In this document: piece after piece, positions 41,982-52,068 of the stretch
How positions within the stretch are numbered: position 1 is the stretch's first letter
How the letters are laid out: each line of letters opens with the position of its first letter
From: MFD04580-c1 sp963702995
Lineage (GTDB): Bacteria; Planctomycetota; Phycisphaerae; Tepidisphaerales; Tepidisphaeraceae
Direction: 5' to 3'
DNA: 64,000 nt
NCBI GenBank assembly: GCA_963702995.1
Contig: OY969783.1
Coordinates: forward strand, 6,510,001 to 6,574,000
The notes under the pieces: model-generated
Seen by the model: the letters and a program-made list of their open reading frames with translations, nothing else
What the model was told of the DNA's origin: nothing
Database searches by the model: none
Position numbers and translations under genes: made by a program

Positions 41982-43427
41982 ATGCGACTTCAATTCTGCG
42001 GGGCCGATCGAACGGTGACCGGGTCGAGCCACCTCGTCGAGGTGAACGGGCTGCGCATTTTCCTGGACATGGGGGTCTTCCAAGGCCCGCGCGATCAGGC
42101 GCGGCAGATCAACGAGTACCTGCCGGCCGACGTGAAATCGGCCGATGCGATCGTCCTCTCCCACGGGCACCTCGATCATTGCGGGAAGCTGCCGGTCGCG
42201 ATCAAAGGCGGCTTCAAAGGCCCGATCTATTGCACGCCGGCGACGGCCGAAGTTGCGCGGATCGTTCTCCAGGATTCGGCCAAGATCCAGGAGGAAGACG
42301 CCACGTTCCTCAATCGCCGGGCCCGCCCGCCGGAGCAGCAGAACGTGCGCCCGCTCTACGTGCCGGCCGACATCCCCGCCACGCTCCGGCAGTTCAAGAA
42401 CGTCCCCTACGGACAGAAGACGAGCCTGGGGAAAGGCGTCTCCTTCACCTTCTACGACGCCGGGCACATCCTCGGCTCGGCGTACATCTGGCTCGACTGG
42501 GAAGAGCAGGGGAAGCCGCGATCGTTGCTCTTCACCGGCGACGTCGGCCGGTACGCCTCCCCGATCCTGCGCGACCCGGCGCCGCTGCCCGGGGCGGCCG
42601 ATCTGGTCATCACCGAGAGCACCTACGGCACGATCAGCCATGGGCCGATCGACGCGGTCGAGCCGCAACTGCTCGACGCGATTAAGGCCGTGGTCGCGCG
42701 GCGAGGCCGGCTGATCATCCCGTCCTTCGCCGTCGGCCGCACCCAGACGATGCTCTGGTACCTCGAAAAGTTCATTCATGAAGGGCGCATCGACCCGCTT
42801 CCGATTTTCGTGGACAGCCCGATGGGGGTCGAGGCCAGCCGCGTGACGACCCAGTTCCGCGACAACTACGACGAGCAGACGCTGGCGATGATCGGCAAGC
42901 AGGACCTGTTCGGCCTGACCCGGGTCACTTACGCCTCGTCGCCGGATGAGAGCAAGCGGATCAACCGCGCGACCGGCCCGCTGGTGATCATCGCGTCCAG
43001 CCCCACCTGCGAGTTCGGCCGCGTCCTGCACCATCTCACCCAGAGCGTCGAGAACCCGAACGACATGGTCATCTTCGTCGGCTGGACTCCGCCCGACACC
43101 CTCGGCCGCCGGCTCCAGGACGGCCAGCGCCACGTTCGCATCTACGACCGCTGGTATGACCTCAAGTGCGAGGTCCGTACGCTCCACGGCCTCAGCGCCC
43201 ACGCCGACGGCGACGAACTGCTGCGGTTCCTGAAACCGACGCTCGTCGCCTCATCCCACGCGTACGTCGTCCATGGCGAGGTTGCCCAGGCCGAAGGCTT
43301 CGCCCGCCGCCTGATCGACGCCGGCATCGGCTCGGCGACTGTCCCAGCATTGGACACCGCCGTCGAAGCCTTCAGCGGCGGCTGGAAGCCCACCGCGGCC
43401 GGCGTCCGTAGCAGCGACGGGGATTGA
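41982..43427 (+). CDS. Beta-CASP metallo-beta-lactamase ribonuclease (YsH1/CPSF-like)
   Basis: 481 residues from ATG 41982 (MRLQFCGADRTVTGSSHLVE). Metal site HGHLDHCGKLP (HxHxDH), later DAGHILGSAY, LLFTGDVGR, ITESTYG, then the beta-CASP part RLIIPSFAVGRTQTMLWYL, VDSPMG and GLSAHADGDELL. Proteins of this build are endo/exoribonucleases acting on RNA ends. The usual GYQ.EGTLGR segment appears as VGWTPPDTLGRRL, a small departure. The frame is intact. Earlier in-frame starts lie in repeat sequence and are rejected. Confidence 0.9.
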   Translation: MRLQFCGADRTVTGSSHLVEVNGLRIFLDMGVFQGPRDQARQINEYLPADVKSADAIVLSHGHLDHCGKLPVAIKGGFKGPIYCTPATAEVARIVLQDSAKIQEEDATFLNRRARPPEQQNVRPLYVPADIPATLRQFKNVPYGQKTSLGKGVSFTFYDAGHILGSAYIWLDWEEQGKPRSLLFTGDVGRYASPILRDPAPLPGAADLVITESTYGTISHGPIDAVEPQLLDAIKAVVARRGRLIIPSFAVGRTQTMLWYLEKFIHEGRIDPLPIFVDSPMGVEASRVTTQFRDNYDEQTLAMIGKQDLFGLTRVTYASSPDESKRINRATGPLVIIASSPTCEFGRVLHHLTQSVENPNDMVIFVGWTPPDTLGRRLQDGQRHVRIYDRWYDLKCEVRTLHGLSAHADGDELLRFLKPTLVASSHAYVVHGEVAQAEGFARRLIDAGIGSATVPALDTAVEAFSGGWKPTAAGVRSSDGD

Positions 43428-43792
43428 CGAATTCCCGCAGACAGGCGTCAATGCTGTCGCGTGCACTGGCCGCCCGGCAGCGACCTTCCACACGTTTCTC
43501 CCGCTGGGCACATCTCAACAGAAGGGGCCTATGAAGGGAATTAGGGGTGCAGCCAGCCCAAGCCGCTTGCACCGCACAGAGAGCGACAGCACAGAGCGCG
43601 ACTCGTTTACTTCCTGGGAACGCCGACGTCCCCGTCGGCCTTTCGCGTCAAGCCGACGAAGACGTCGGCGTTCCCAGGTTCAGAGCTCTGACGTTGCCAA
43701 TAAAGACCGCCGCGCCTGAAGGGGCTTCGCCCGCCACGGAAAGTTGACCGGCGAGCGCTGGCGACGCGACAATACCTCCGGAGGTTCACCGC
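43428..43792. other. 365-bp gap with a REP-like palindrome
   Basis: Besides the palindrome at 43613-43678 nothing gene-like is seen. GGAGG at 43780-43784 is the ribosome site for the following DUF1800 gene. Confidence 0.5.
43613..43678. repeat. REP-like palindrome, family A, copy 2
   Basis: Outer arms CCTGGGAACGCCGACGTC and GACGTCGGCGTTCCCAGG are perfect 18-bp reverse complements; inner arms CCGTCGGC/GCCGACGA nest within. Same design as the copy at 13630-13692. Confidence 0.8.
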
Positions 43793-45396
43793 ATGTCGCT
43801 CCCCATCGAACGATTGGCCCTGGGTCGCATCGCTTTCGGGCCGCGGCCGCAGGACGTCGAGGCGCTGCGGAAGGTGGGGCTGGCGGCTTATCTGGACGAA
43901 CAACTCCACCCCGACGACGCGGCCGATGACGAGTGCCGGCACGCCCTGGCCCGCCAGCGGCTCCATATCGAATATGCCGAGAATAAAGACGAGAAGGGAA
44001 AAGTCCTCTGGAACGCGCTGAAAGAGGATCGGCCGCTGGCGAGCCTGGGGCAGCCGACGTCGCAGCTTTGGAAGCTCACCAAGCCGGAGGTCGCCTACGA
44101 GGAAAAATCGCGGCCGGTCGCGGAAGTCAAAGCGGCGATGTGGCCCGCGCCGCCCATAGCCGCTGGCAACTGCGCGAGGTGTTGGTTGATTTCTGGCACA
44201 ACCACTTCAATGTCAATGGCAACGTGGACGACAATCGCGTCGCCACGCTCTTCCCGGCGTACGACCGCGATGTCATCCGCCGCCACTGCATGGGGAATTT
44301 CCGCGAGCTGCTCGGCGCGGTGGCGCGAAGCGCCCCGATGCTGCTCTACCTGAACAACGCCTCGAGCAAGGCGAGCCCGGCCAATGAGAACTTCGCCCGC
44401 GAGCTGTTCGAGCTGCACACGCTGGGCGCGCCGGCCTATTTCAATCACCTCTACAATCGATGGCGGGACGTGCCTGGCGCGATCGACGGGAAGCCGGTCG
44501 GCTACATCGACCAGGACGTGTACGAGGCCGCACGGGCATTCACGGGATGGACGCTGGCCGATGGCTCCGACACCGGCCGCGGCGACACGCTCCCGGACAA
44601 CGGGGAGTTCTACTATTACGCCGGCTGGCACGACCCCTACCAGAAGCGCGTGCTCGGCATCGAGTTTGACCCGAACAACCCGCCGATGGCCGATGGCGAT
44701 AAGGTCCTCGACCTGGTGGCCCGGCATCCGGCGACGGCGCAGTTCGTCGCGACCAAGCTGTGTCGCCGCCTGGTCGCCGAGAGCCCGCCCGAAGCGCTGG
44801 TTCAGGCGGCCGTTGAGGCGTTCACACGGTCGGCCGATCAGCCCGATCAGATCGGCCAGACCGTCCGGGCCATCGTCCTTTCCCCGCAGTTCGCCGGTAC
44901 TTGGGGGCAGCGGGTCAAGAAGCCGTTCGAGCTGGCCGTCTCCTTCATCCGCGCGACCGGGGCCGAGGTCCGGTTCTCGGGCGAAAACGACGATTCGCTG
45001 CTTTACTTGACCGACTCGATGGGCCAATTCTTATTCGCGTGGCCCACTCCGACCGGCCACCCGGAAGCGGCCGCCCACTGGACCGGCTCGGGGACGATGC
45101 TCGCCCGGTGGAATTGCGCGCTATCGATGACGGCGGATGACTTCAAGCCAATCCGCTTCCATCTGCTCCGCCAGACTCCGGCCTCCGCCGGCACGTGGCG
45201 GCAGATCGCGCTCTACTGGGCCGACCGAATGATCGGGCAACCGCTGGCCAGCGGCGTCATGGAGCCGCTGCTGGCCCGGCTGTGCGACGGCCAGAAGCCC
45301 GACGACGCGCCCGACGTATCCGACAAGATGATGCTCGACCGTCTCAGCGGGCTGGTGTCAACGCTGTCAATGCTGCCGGAATTCCAGTGGTGCTGA
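43793..45396 (+). CDS. DUF1800 protein (one frame change)
   Basis: About 535 residues when restored. Typical opening PIERLALGRIAFGPRPQDVEALRKVGLAAYLDEQL; then LREVLVDFWHNHFNV, YLNNASSKASPANENFARELFELHTLG, VYEAARAFTGWTL and ATKLCRRLV, all DUF1800 hallmarks. The frame changes near 44140, by one deleted base. The family's biochemistry is unknown; it is abundant in planctomycetes and is nearly always paired with a DUF1501 gene, as here (next gene, same strand). Confidence 0.9.
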
Positions 45397-45463
45397 CAGC
45401 GAAAGCGGAGGGCGTGCCGGGCTTCGGCCATCGAAATTCGTGCGTTTGAAAGGACGGCTTCCG

Positions 45464-45577
45464 ACGAGCCGCGCCCGTAAGGAAGCGGGGCCCGCCGCAG
45501 GCGGGCATCAACCGACCACCGAACAGATCAGTCGCCGAGTACGGCGGCCGCCCGCTTCCTAACGGGCGCGGCTCGTT
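45464..45577. repeat. Inverted repeat, family C (ACGAGCCGCGCCCGT arms)
   Basis: Left arm ACGAGCCGCGCCCGTAAGGA begins at 45464 and right arm (ending 45577) is its reverse complement with one mismatch, extended by GCGGG/CCCGC; about 60 bp lie between. It fills the gap between the DUF1800 and DUF1501 genes. Single arms recur at 41576 and 41671. Confidence 0.75.
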
Positions 45578-45648
45578 CAATAGCGTCGCTTCTAAGCAAG
45601 GTACGGGCGCGAACCGCGAGGCGCCTCTTTTTGAACGAGAGGATCACC

Positions 45649-46962
45649 ATGGCCGGAAGCAAGAACAGCAGTCTCTCCCGCCGCCGCTTCCTTCAAGGTT
45701 GTTCGGCCGCCGTGGCGGCCATGGCGGGGAGCCGGCTGGTGTCGGTCTCGTTCGCTGCCGACGGCGAGACGGCTCGGCCCGTCGCCGCCGGCGGGCGCGA
45801 CATTCTGGTTGCGATCTTCCTCCGCGGCGGGATGGACGGCCTGAACCTCGTCGGCCCCGTATCGGATCGGAACTACATTGAGGCCCGCTCCGCCAGCGTT
45901 CGCCTCGCGGCCGAAGGGGATGACGCCGGGCTCCGCCTGGCCAACGCGCCGGGAAAAGACGATTTCCGGCTCCATCCCAAGGCGGCCGCCCTGAAAGAGC
46001 TTTACGACCAGAAGCACCTCGCGATCGTTCACGCGTGCGGGCTGACCAACGGGACCCGCAGCCACTTCGAAGCCCAGGACCTAATGGAGCACGGCGTCGC
46101 CGACATGCGGCAGCAGGCGCTATCGACGGGGTGGCTCACGCGGCACCTGGAGACGGTGCGGCCGCCGGGGCTGCTGCCGGGCGTCGCGGCCAATGCGACG
46201 ATCCCCAGCTCGCTCCTCGGCTACTCCGGGGCGGCCGCCATCCCCAATCCGCAGGCCTTCGCCTTCTACGGCGACGAGCGGCAGCTTGAAGTGCTCGCCC
46301 GCGCCTATGCCGGCGACAGCCCGATGGCCCGCGCCGGGACCGATACGCTCCGCGCAATGCGCGCCATCGGGAAGCAGCTCAAGCATAACGACAACGGCGA
46401 GATTCTCCCCTACGTCCCGGCCGAGGGCATCAATTACCCCGGCGGGGGCCTGGCCGACTCGCTCAAGACCGTCGCCTGCATCGCCAAGGCCGGCGTGGGC
46501 CTCGAAGCGGCGGCCGTCGATTACGGCGGGTGGGACACGCACCAGGAGCAGCCGAACACCTTCCCCGCGCTGGTCGAGGAACTCTCCAGCGCCGTCGCGG
46601 GCTTTTACAATGACATGAGCGCTTACCACGACCGGATCAGCATCGTGATCATGAGCGAGTTCGGCCGGCGTCTGAAGAGCAACGAGAGCACCGGGACCGA
46701 CCACGGGCACGGCAACGCGATGCTCGTCCTCGGCGGCAACGTCAACGGCGGCCGCATCCACGGCACGTGGCCTGGGCTCGCGGTTGAACAACTCGACGAC
46801 CGCGCGGATCTTGCGGTCACCACCGACTATCGCACGGTCCTGTCGGAGCTGCTGGCGCGACGGCTGCGGAACGGGCAGCTTAAGAAAGCGTTCCCGGGAA
46901 TGAAGACGTACAAGCCGCTCGGCGTCTTCCGAGGAGTGGATGTGGCGACGGATCTGGGGTAG
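45649..46962 (+). CDS. DUF1501 protein with Tat signal (partner of DUF1800)
   Basis: 437 residues from ATG 45649 (GAGAGG 6 bases upstream). Twin-arginine signal LSRRRFLQGCSAAVAAMAG. Family blocks: VAIFLRGGMDGLNLVGP, LKELYDQKHLAIVHACG, DLMEHG, AVDYGGWDTHQEQ, IVIMSEFGRRLKSNESTGTDHGHGNAMLVLGG. The sequence resembles the alkaline-phosphatase-like superfamily. Substrate unknown. Co-directional with the DUF1800 gene 250 bp upstream. Confidence 0.9.
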   Translation: MAGSKNSSLSRRRFLQGCSAAVAAMAGSRLVSVSFAADGETARPVAAGGRDILVAIFLRGGMDGLNLVGPVSDRNYIEARSASVRLAAEGDDAGLRLANAPGKDDFRLHPKAAALKELYDQKHLAIVHACGLTNGTRSHFEAQDLMEHGVADMRQQALSTGWLTRHLETVRPPGLLPGVAANATIPSSLLGYSGAAAIPNPQAFAFYGDERQLEVLARAYAGDSPMARAGTDTLRAMRAIGKQLKHNDNGEILPYVPAEGINYPGGGLADSLKTVACIAKAGVGLEAAAVDYGGWDTHQEQPNTFPALVEELSSAVAGFYNDMSAYHDRISIVIMSEFGRRLKSNESTGTDHGHGNAMLVLGGNVNGGRIHGTWPGLAVEQLDDRADLAVTTDYRTVLSELLARRLRNGQLKKAFPGMKTYKPLGVFRGVDVATDLG

Positions 46963-47067
46963 TCCTCGGAGCGGCTGTCGCAAAATGGGTAACAGGGTGC
47001 TATCGATCATTCACAGGAAGCTGTGGTTTACCGCACCGTGTGAAGATGTCCCTATGGCGAGAAAGAT

Positions 47068-47085
47068 GGCGTGGTGAACCACGCC
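47068..47085. repeat. Palindrome family B, single unit
   Basis: GGCGTGGTGAACCACGCC, the exact reverse complement of the unit at 15835-15852. Lies between the convergent DUF1501 and PPC genes. Confidence 0.75.
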
Positions 47086-47121
47086 GCCGGATCGCCGCCG
47101 AGAAGAGCGAAGTGGATCGGT

Positions 47122-48021
47122 CTAAGGGACATTGGCGATCGTGAGTTGGTAGCCGTGCACCGGGCTTCCGGCCCCGGCCGCATCGGTGATGCTGACGAAG
47201 TAAACGCCGTCGGCGGGAAGCTTGTATTCGATGAGCGAGTCCTGACCCAGCGCGCTGTCGTCATTGCCCGCAAGCAGGTGGCCGCGATCGTCGTAGAGGG
47301 CGAGGCTGGAATCGAGCAGGGAGCCGGCGCGGGCGGCGAGCACCTCCAGCCGCAGGCCCTCCCCCGCGCGGCCCTGGAAGCGGAAGACGTCCACATCCTC
47401 CGGCGCCTGGATCGCCCCGCGAATGACCTTCCCGATTTCGACCGGTTGGGCCGTGGCGAAGCCTCCGTTGGGCTCTTGCTCTTCGATCACGGCGGCCGCC
47501 GCCAGCACGTGAAACGGCGGCGATTTCACCTCTCCCGCTGGAGTCAGGAGAACAAGCGCGATCGTCTCGGGAAGCTCCCCCTCCGGAAGCAGGACATCGA
47601 GCGTCACCTGCGAATCGCCAACCCTGGTCGCGTCGAAGGGCTTTGGCGCCTCGCTCTTTCCCTTGGCGGCAATCCGGACGGCGGCCGCGGGTTGGGTCGA
47701 TGCGGACGCCTCGGCCGCCGCCTGAGGCGATGCGGGTTGAGTCGATGCAGGCTGGGTTGATGAAGGTTGGGTGGCAGCGGGCTGCGTGGACGGCACGGCG
47801 GCTTCCGTCGGCTGAAAGCCGTCGAGCCAGGCGGCCGTGACTCCGGCCAAATTCGCCCCGCGGAGGATCACGTTGTTCGTCCGCCCGCGAACGAGAGAGG
47901 GGCTCGACATGAACAGGACGCGCGGCGAGGTATTAGCCCCGTAGAGTTTGACATCGTCCGCGCGTGCCGGCCCAACCGACGCCGCGACAAGCAGGATGCC
48001 GAGCAAGCGGGTCGTACGCAT
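47122..48021 (-). CDS. Secreted protein with C-terminal PPC domain
   Basis: 299 residues: signal peptide (LLGILLVAASVGPARA), an N-terminal Ig-like segment on gene-start side (GANTSPRVLFMSSPSLVRGRTN), a run of STQPA repeats, and a C-terminal bacterial pre-peptidase-type domain (EEQEPNGGFATAQPVEIGKVIRGAIQ, DVDVFRFQGRAGEGLRLEVLA, YFVSITDAAG). Such domains support secretion or binding outside the cell. Its ATG shares one base with the stop of the upstream DUF1501 gene (TGATG), so translation is likely coupled. Confidence 0.8.
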   Translation of the reverse strand: MRTTRLLGILLVAASVGPARADDVKLYGANTSPRVLFMSSPSLVRGRTNNVILRGANLAGVTAAWLDGFQPTEAAVPSTQPAATQPSSTQPASTQPASPQAAAEASASTQPAAAVRIAAKGKSEAPKPFDATRVGDSQVTLDVLLPEGELPETIALVLLTPAGEVKSPPFHVLAAAAVIEEQEPNGGFATAQPVEIGKVIRGAIQAPEDVDVFRFQGRAGEGLRLEVLAARAGSLLDSSLALYDDRGHLLAGNDDSALGQDSLIEYKLPADGVYFVSITDAAGAGSPVHGYQLTIANVP

Positions 48022-49390
48022 CAGGTGAACAGCTCGTGGACGAGCGCCCCTTCATTGAGGATCTCGACCGGCCGCCCTTCGGGCGTGCGGAGCTGCTTGC
48101 GGGGGTCAATGCCGAGCGACGAGAAGATCGTGTAGGCCACATCGGCCGGCCGCACCGGGCGGTCGGTGACGTAGGCGCCGTCTTTGTCGGTCGCGCCGAC
48201 GATCTTCCCCGGCGTGACGCCCGCGCCGGCGAACAGGAGCGACCCGGCCCGGCCCCAGTGATCGCGGCCGATGTCCTTGTTCACCTTCGGCGTGCGGCCA
48301 AATTCGCCCATGCAGACCACCAGGGTGTCTTTCAGAAGCCCGCGCTGGTGAAGGTCGTTGATCAGCATCGCGAAGCCCTGATCGAAGATCGGCAGCTTCT
48401 TTTCCAGGCCGTCCCAGATCTTCTTGTGGTGGTCCCAGCCGCCGCTGCTGACGGTGACGAACTTCACGCCACGTTCCACCAGCCGGCGGGCGAGCAGGCA
48501 GCCCTGCCCGAACTCGGTCCGCCCGTAGGCGTCGCGCAGTTCGGTTGACTCCTGCCCCATGTCGAACGCCGACTGGGCATCGGTCGAAAGGACCATCTCG
48601 GCCGCGTGACGCTGGAACTCGTCGTACGTGGCCATCTGGTCGTTCCCCTTGACCCGGGCCGCCAGCGTATCGACGGCCCCAAGGAGCGACTTGCGGCGCT
48701 CGCGCGGCGTGGCGAGAGGGGTTCGGAAAGGGAGAGATCGCGCACCTTGAAGTCCGCGGCGTTGGGGTCGCCAGACTTGAACGATTCGTAGCGGCCGCCG
48801 AGCCAACTGCTCTTGCCCAGCTCCCAGGAAAAAGCGGGGTTCTTCGGCACCGCGACGTACGGGGGGAGCAACCCGCTGAAGCCCGTCTCGTGCGCCACGA
48901 CAGCCCCCATCGACGGGTAATCGCCAAACGGCGACCCAAAGCGGCCGGAAAGCACCCAATTCGTCGCCGTCTCGTGATGATCGTTCTCGTGCGAGCCGGA
49001 CCGGACGAGGCAGACCTTGTCCATCGTCTGCGCCATCTTCGGCAGCAGCTCGCACACGCGCAGCCCGGTGACGCTGGATGCGATCGACTTGTATTTACCG
49101 CGGATCTCTTCGGCGGCGTCGGGCTTCATGTCGAACGAGTCGTGGTGGGATAGCCCGCCGCCAAGGTAAACGAGGATGATCGACTTGGCGCGGGCCACCG
49201 CCGGCGACGCCGGCGCGTCGCCGCCCGAAGCCCCCGCAACGGGCGCGGCGGCCGCCATGGCCTTTTGAGCCGCCAGGAAGCCGGCCGTGGAGAGGCCCAG
49301 GAGACCGAGGCCCCCGACCCGGAGAAAGTCGCGGCGCAAAGCGCCGTTGCAAAGGCGGCTGCGGCTGCTCGTCAGGGATACGTCAATCAT
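48021..49390 (-). CDS. DUF1501 protein with Tat-like signal (one frame change)
   Basis: About 456 residues when restored. Signal ALRRDFLRVGGLGLLGLS; then SIILVYLGGGLSHHDSFDMKPDAAEEIRG, VRSGSHENDHHETATNWVLSG, GQGCLLARRLVERGVKFVTVSSGGWDHH and VVCMGEFGRTPKVNKDIGRDHWG, the DUF1501 pattern found in planctomycetes. One deleted base near 48720 splits it. It sits 85 bp downstream of the DUF1549/DUF1553 gene and overlaps the PPC gene, forming a three-gene unit. Confidence 0.9.
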
Positions 49391-49475
49391 CGTACGCCTC
49401 GTCCTTTCGGCAGGCCCGGTTTCAAACGGGCCGCATCGCATTCACACGGCCGCATTCAAGGCCGCCGCTGGCCCG

Positions 49476-51857
49476 TCAGTGGTTGAAGACGAACTCCTTG
49501 GAGTTCAGCAAGGCCCAGAACAGGTCGCGGAACACTTCATCGCGCGGGTCGCCCGAGGCGAGGGCGCGGCTCACGTCCGCCCACTGGGCCTCGGTCGGCG
49601 AGCGGCTCACCGTCGCAAGGAACAGTGCGTCGGCAACCTTTCGATCGTCGCGTTCTTGCTTCAGCAGGCGGGCCAGGGCGCCTGCTGGCGAAGCAATCTT
49701 CTGGCTGACGGCCTCGCCGTTGCCCAGGTGCAGAAGCTGGGGCAGCGTGACATCCCCGTTGCGCTCGCAGGCGCAGGCGGTGACGCGCTCCGACCGGCCG
49801 AACAGGGTCAGGAAATAGGATTCGACACCGGGGTCGGGGACCTGCGTCGCCCGCAGGCCGACGGGGTACCCGGGGAAGGTGTCGGGGACGTTCGTCGCCT
49901 GGCTGATGGCGTCGTTTAGCACTTCGGCCGGCAGGCGGCGGGCGTAGTAGTGGGAGTAGAAGCGCGAATCCTTCTCGTTCTCGGCCAGCGTGTCGCTGGA
50001 GAGCTGATAGCCGCGGCTGTTCATGATCAGCCGCATCATGTACCGCAGGTCGTAACCGTGCGCGACGAACTCCTGTCGAAGCACGGCCATCAGTTCCGGG
50101 TTCGACGGCGGGTTGCTGGAGCGAAGGTCGTCCACCGGCTCGACCAGCCCGACCCCCATAAAATGCTTCCAGAGGCGATTCACCATCGCCCCGCTGAATG
50201 AGTCGTTGGCCGGGCTCGTCATCCAATCCGCCAGCTTCCGGCGCGGGTCCTCGCCCGGCTGGCAGTCGATGGGCGTGCCGTCCAGCGCGTGGGGGCTCAT
50301 CGGCTTGCCGGTCCGCGGCTGGTTGACAGTGGGCGGCGTGGCCGCCAACTCGTCAAGCCGCTTTTGAATCTCGGCGACCCGCTTCTTCAGGGCGTCGATC
50401 TTGGCGGCCGCCTTCTTGGCATCGTCGCCGTCGGCACCCGTCGCCGCGGCTTCCGCTTCGGCAAGCTTGGCGGCGGAATCGGCCAGTTGCTTGCGCTGCT
50501 GTTCCTGCTCGCGGGTGCCGATCAGCAGCGCCGTCGGGCCCTTCTGGCCCTCCGGGCGCTTCATCGTCACGCGGGAGAAGCAGGCGGCGAAGTGGTAGTA
50601 GTCGTCCTGGGTATATTTTTCGAGCGGATGGTTATGGCACCGGGCACACCCGACACGCGAGCCGAGAAAGGCCATGGCCACCGCGTCGCCGATGTCCGAT
50701 TCCTCGACGTTCTGCTTCTCGCCGATGTTGTAGACGAAGTACCCGACCTCGGGCGACTGGTTCATGTCGCCCTGGCTCGTCAGGACGGCCCGGGCGATCT
50801 GATCCCACGGGCGGTTGGCGGCCACCTGCCCGCGCACCCAGGCCTGGAACGCGCGGACGTTCTTGACGCCGCGGACGTCGTGATCGCGTTCTTTGCGGTT
50901 TTGAAGCAGGTCGCACAGGAGCAGGGCCCAGTAGTCGGTCAGCTCCGGCCGCGTGAGGAGCTGGTCGATCAGCTTCGATCGCTTGTCGGGGGATTCGTCG
51001 GCGACGAACGCCGTCACTTCGGCCGGCGAAGGAAGGGTGCCCGTCGCGTCGAGCGACGCCCGCCGGAGGAACGCCGCATCGTCACACAGCGCCGAAGGCG
51101 GCAGGCGCAGCATCGACAGCTTCTTGAGGACCGGACCGTCAATGACATTGTTCGACGCGGCAAACAAGCTGGGATCGACGACATTAGGGTACGGCGTCGT
51201 GAAGGTGACGACGCCGACCTTCCCCTGAAAGTGCGCCCGGACCGACGTCGCGCCCGGCCGGATGGATCGGGCCACCCCGTCGCGATTGATCGCGACGACG
51301 GTTTCGTCGTTCGAGAAGAACTGGCAAAGCCACGTCACGTCGCGCGTGCGGCCGCCGGGGTAATGGGCCACCGCGGTCAGTTGCTGGCTCTCGCCGGGCG
51401 ACAGGGTTCGGTCGCCCGGCAGGATCTCGATGGCCTCGCAATCCACCTCGGCCGCGTCGGGGCCGGGGGCGCGATGTTCGATCCAGCTTAAGAGCGTCTT
51501 GTACGCTCGCGAGCCGTTAACCAGCCGGTTTCCTCCATCGTGGGGGACCGCCCCAATCGGCTTGAGAAGCAGCAGGCTCTCCCGCGGCGCGGCGAAGTTG
51601 ACCCGGCGGCCGACCAAGTCACGCGTCAGCGACTCATAATCTATCTCCGGCGCATAGCCGCGGAGCGAAAGCTTGAAGCCGTTCTGCCCAGCCAGCTTGC
51701 CATGACACCCGCCGGCGTTGCAGCCATTGGCGGTCAGGATCGGCACGATGTCCTGCCGGAACGACGGCGCCTCGTCGGCGCGGCCGCCGCGGGGATACGC
51801 GATCAACGCGAGCAGCGCGGCGAGCGCCCAGCAAGTGGAAGAACGGTCACATTTCAT
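49476..51857 (-). CDS. Planctomycete cytochrome-like PSCyt / BIG2 / DUF1549 / DUF1553 protein
   Basis: 793 residues, intact. Signal peptide (ALAALLALIAYPRGGRA); N-terminal PSCyt-like part with CNAGGCHGK in heme-binding style; a BIG2-like Ig domain (LSPGESQQLTAVAHYPGG); DUF1549 (FLRRASLDATGTLPSPAEVTAFVAD; CARCHNHPLEKYTQDDYY with CxxCH); a coiled-coil insert of about 60 residues; and DUF1553 (SGAMVNRLWKHFMGVGLVEPVDDLRSSNPPSNPELM). Exported, probably electron-carrying; real function not established. First gene of the DUF1501-PPC unit and divergent from the cytochrome/WD40 gene, with about 210 bp between. Confidence 0.92.
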   Translation of the reverse strand: MKCDRSSTCWALAALLALIAYPRGGRADEAPSFRQDIVPILTANGCNAGGCHGKLAGQNGFKLSLRGYAPEIDYESLTRDLVGRRVNFAAPRESLLLLKPIGAVPHDGGNRLVNGSRAYKTLLSWIEHRAPGPDAAEVDCEAIEILPGDRTLSPGESQQLTAVAHYPGGRTRDVTWLCQFFSNDETVVAINRDGVARSIRPGATSVRAHFQGKVGVVTFTTPYPNVVDPSLFAASNNVIDGPVLKKLSMLRLPPSALCDDAAFLRRASLDATGTLPSPAEVTAFVADESPDKRSKLIDQLLTRPELTDYWALLLCDLLQNRKERDHDVRGVKNVRAFQAWVRGQVAANRPWDQIARAVLTSQGDMNQSPEVGYFVYNIGEKQNVEESDIGDAVAMAFLGSRVGCARCHNHPLEKYTQDDYYHFAACFSRVTMKRPEGQKGPTALLIGTREQEQQRKQLADSAAKLAEAEAAATGADGDDAKKAAAKIDALKKRVAEIQKRLDELAATPPTVNQPRTGKPMSPHALDGTPIDCQPGEDPRRKLADWMTSPANDSFSGAMVNRLWKHFMGVGLVEPVDDLRSSNPPSNPELMAVLRQEFVAHGYDLRYMMRLIMNSRGYQLSSDTLAENEKDSRFYSHYYARRLPAEVLNDAISQATNVPDTFPGYPVGLRATQVPDPGVESYFLTLFGRSERVTACACERNGDVTLPQLLHLGNGEAVSQKIASPAGALARLLKQERDDRKVADALFLATVSRSPTEAQWADVSRALASGDPRDEVFRDLFWALLNSKEFVFNH

Positions 51858-52068
51858 ATCACGATCGGCTTGGCCGGCGATCGGAGTTCATCCCCGTGCG
51901 CCGGCTGACGTGCCGGCGAGACGGGTAAGCGGCCCGACCAGAGGATGTTAGTGCGAACCGGGCCTGCCGTTGATTCGCCTCTCCGGCGGCAACGGCTACG
52001 CCGGCCCGCAATATTATCGTGCGAGCCCGTCAGCAAACTGTTCCTTCTCCTTCGTCCAGGCGCGCCGT

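Noticed and set aside
50289..51491. Plus-strand open frame of 400 codons
   Set aside because: Antisense to the DUF1549/DUF1553 gene, which carries clear CxxCH and family motifs.
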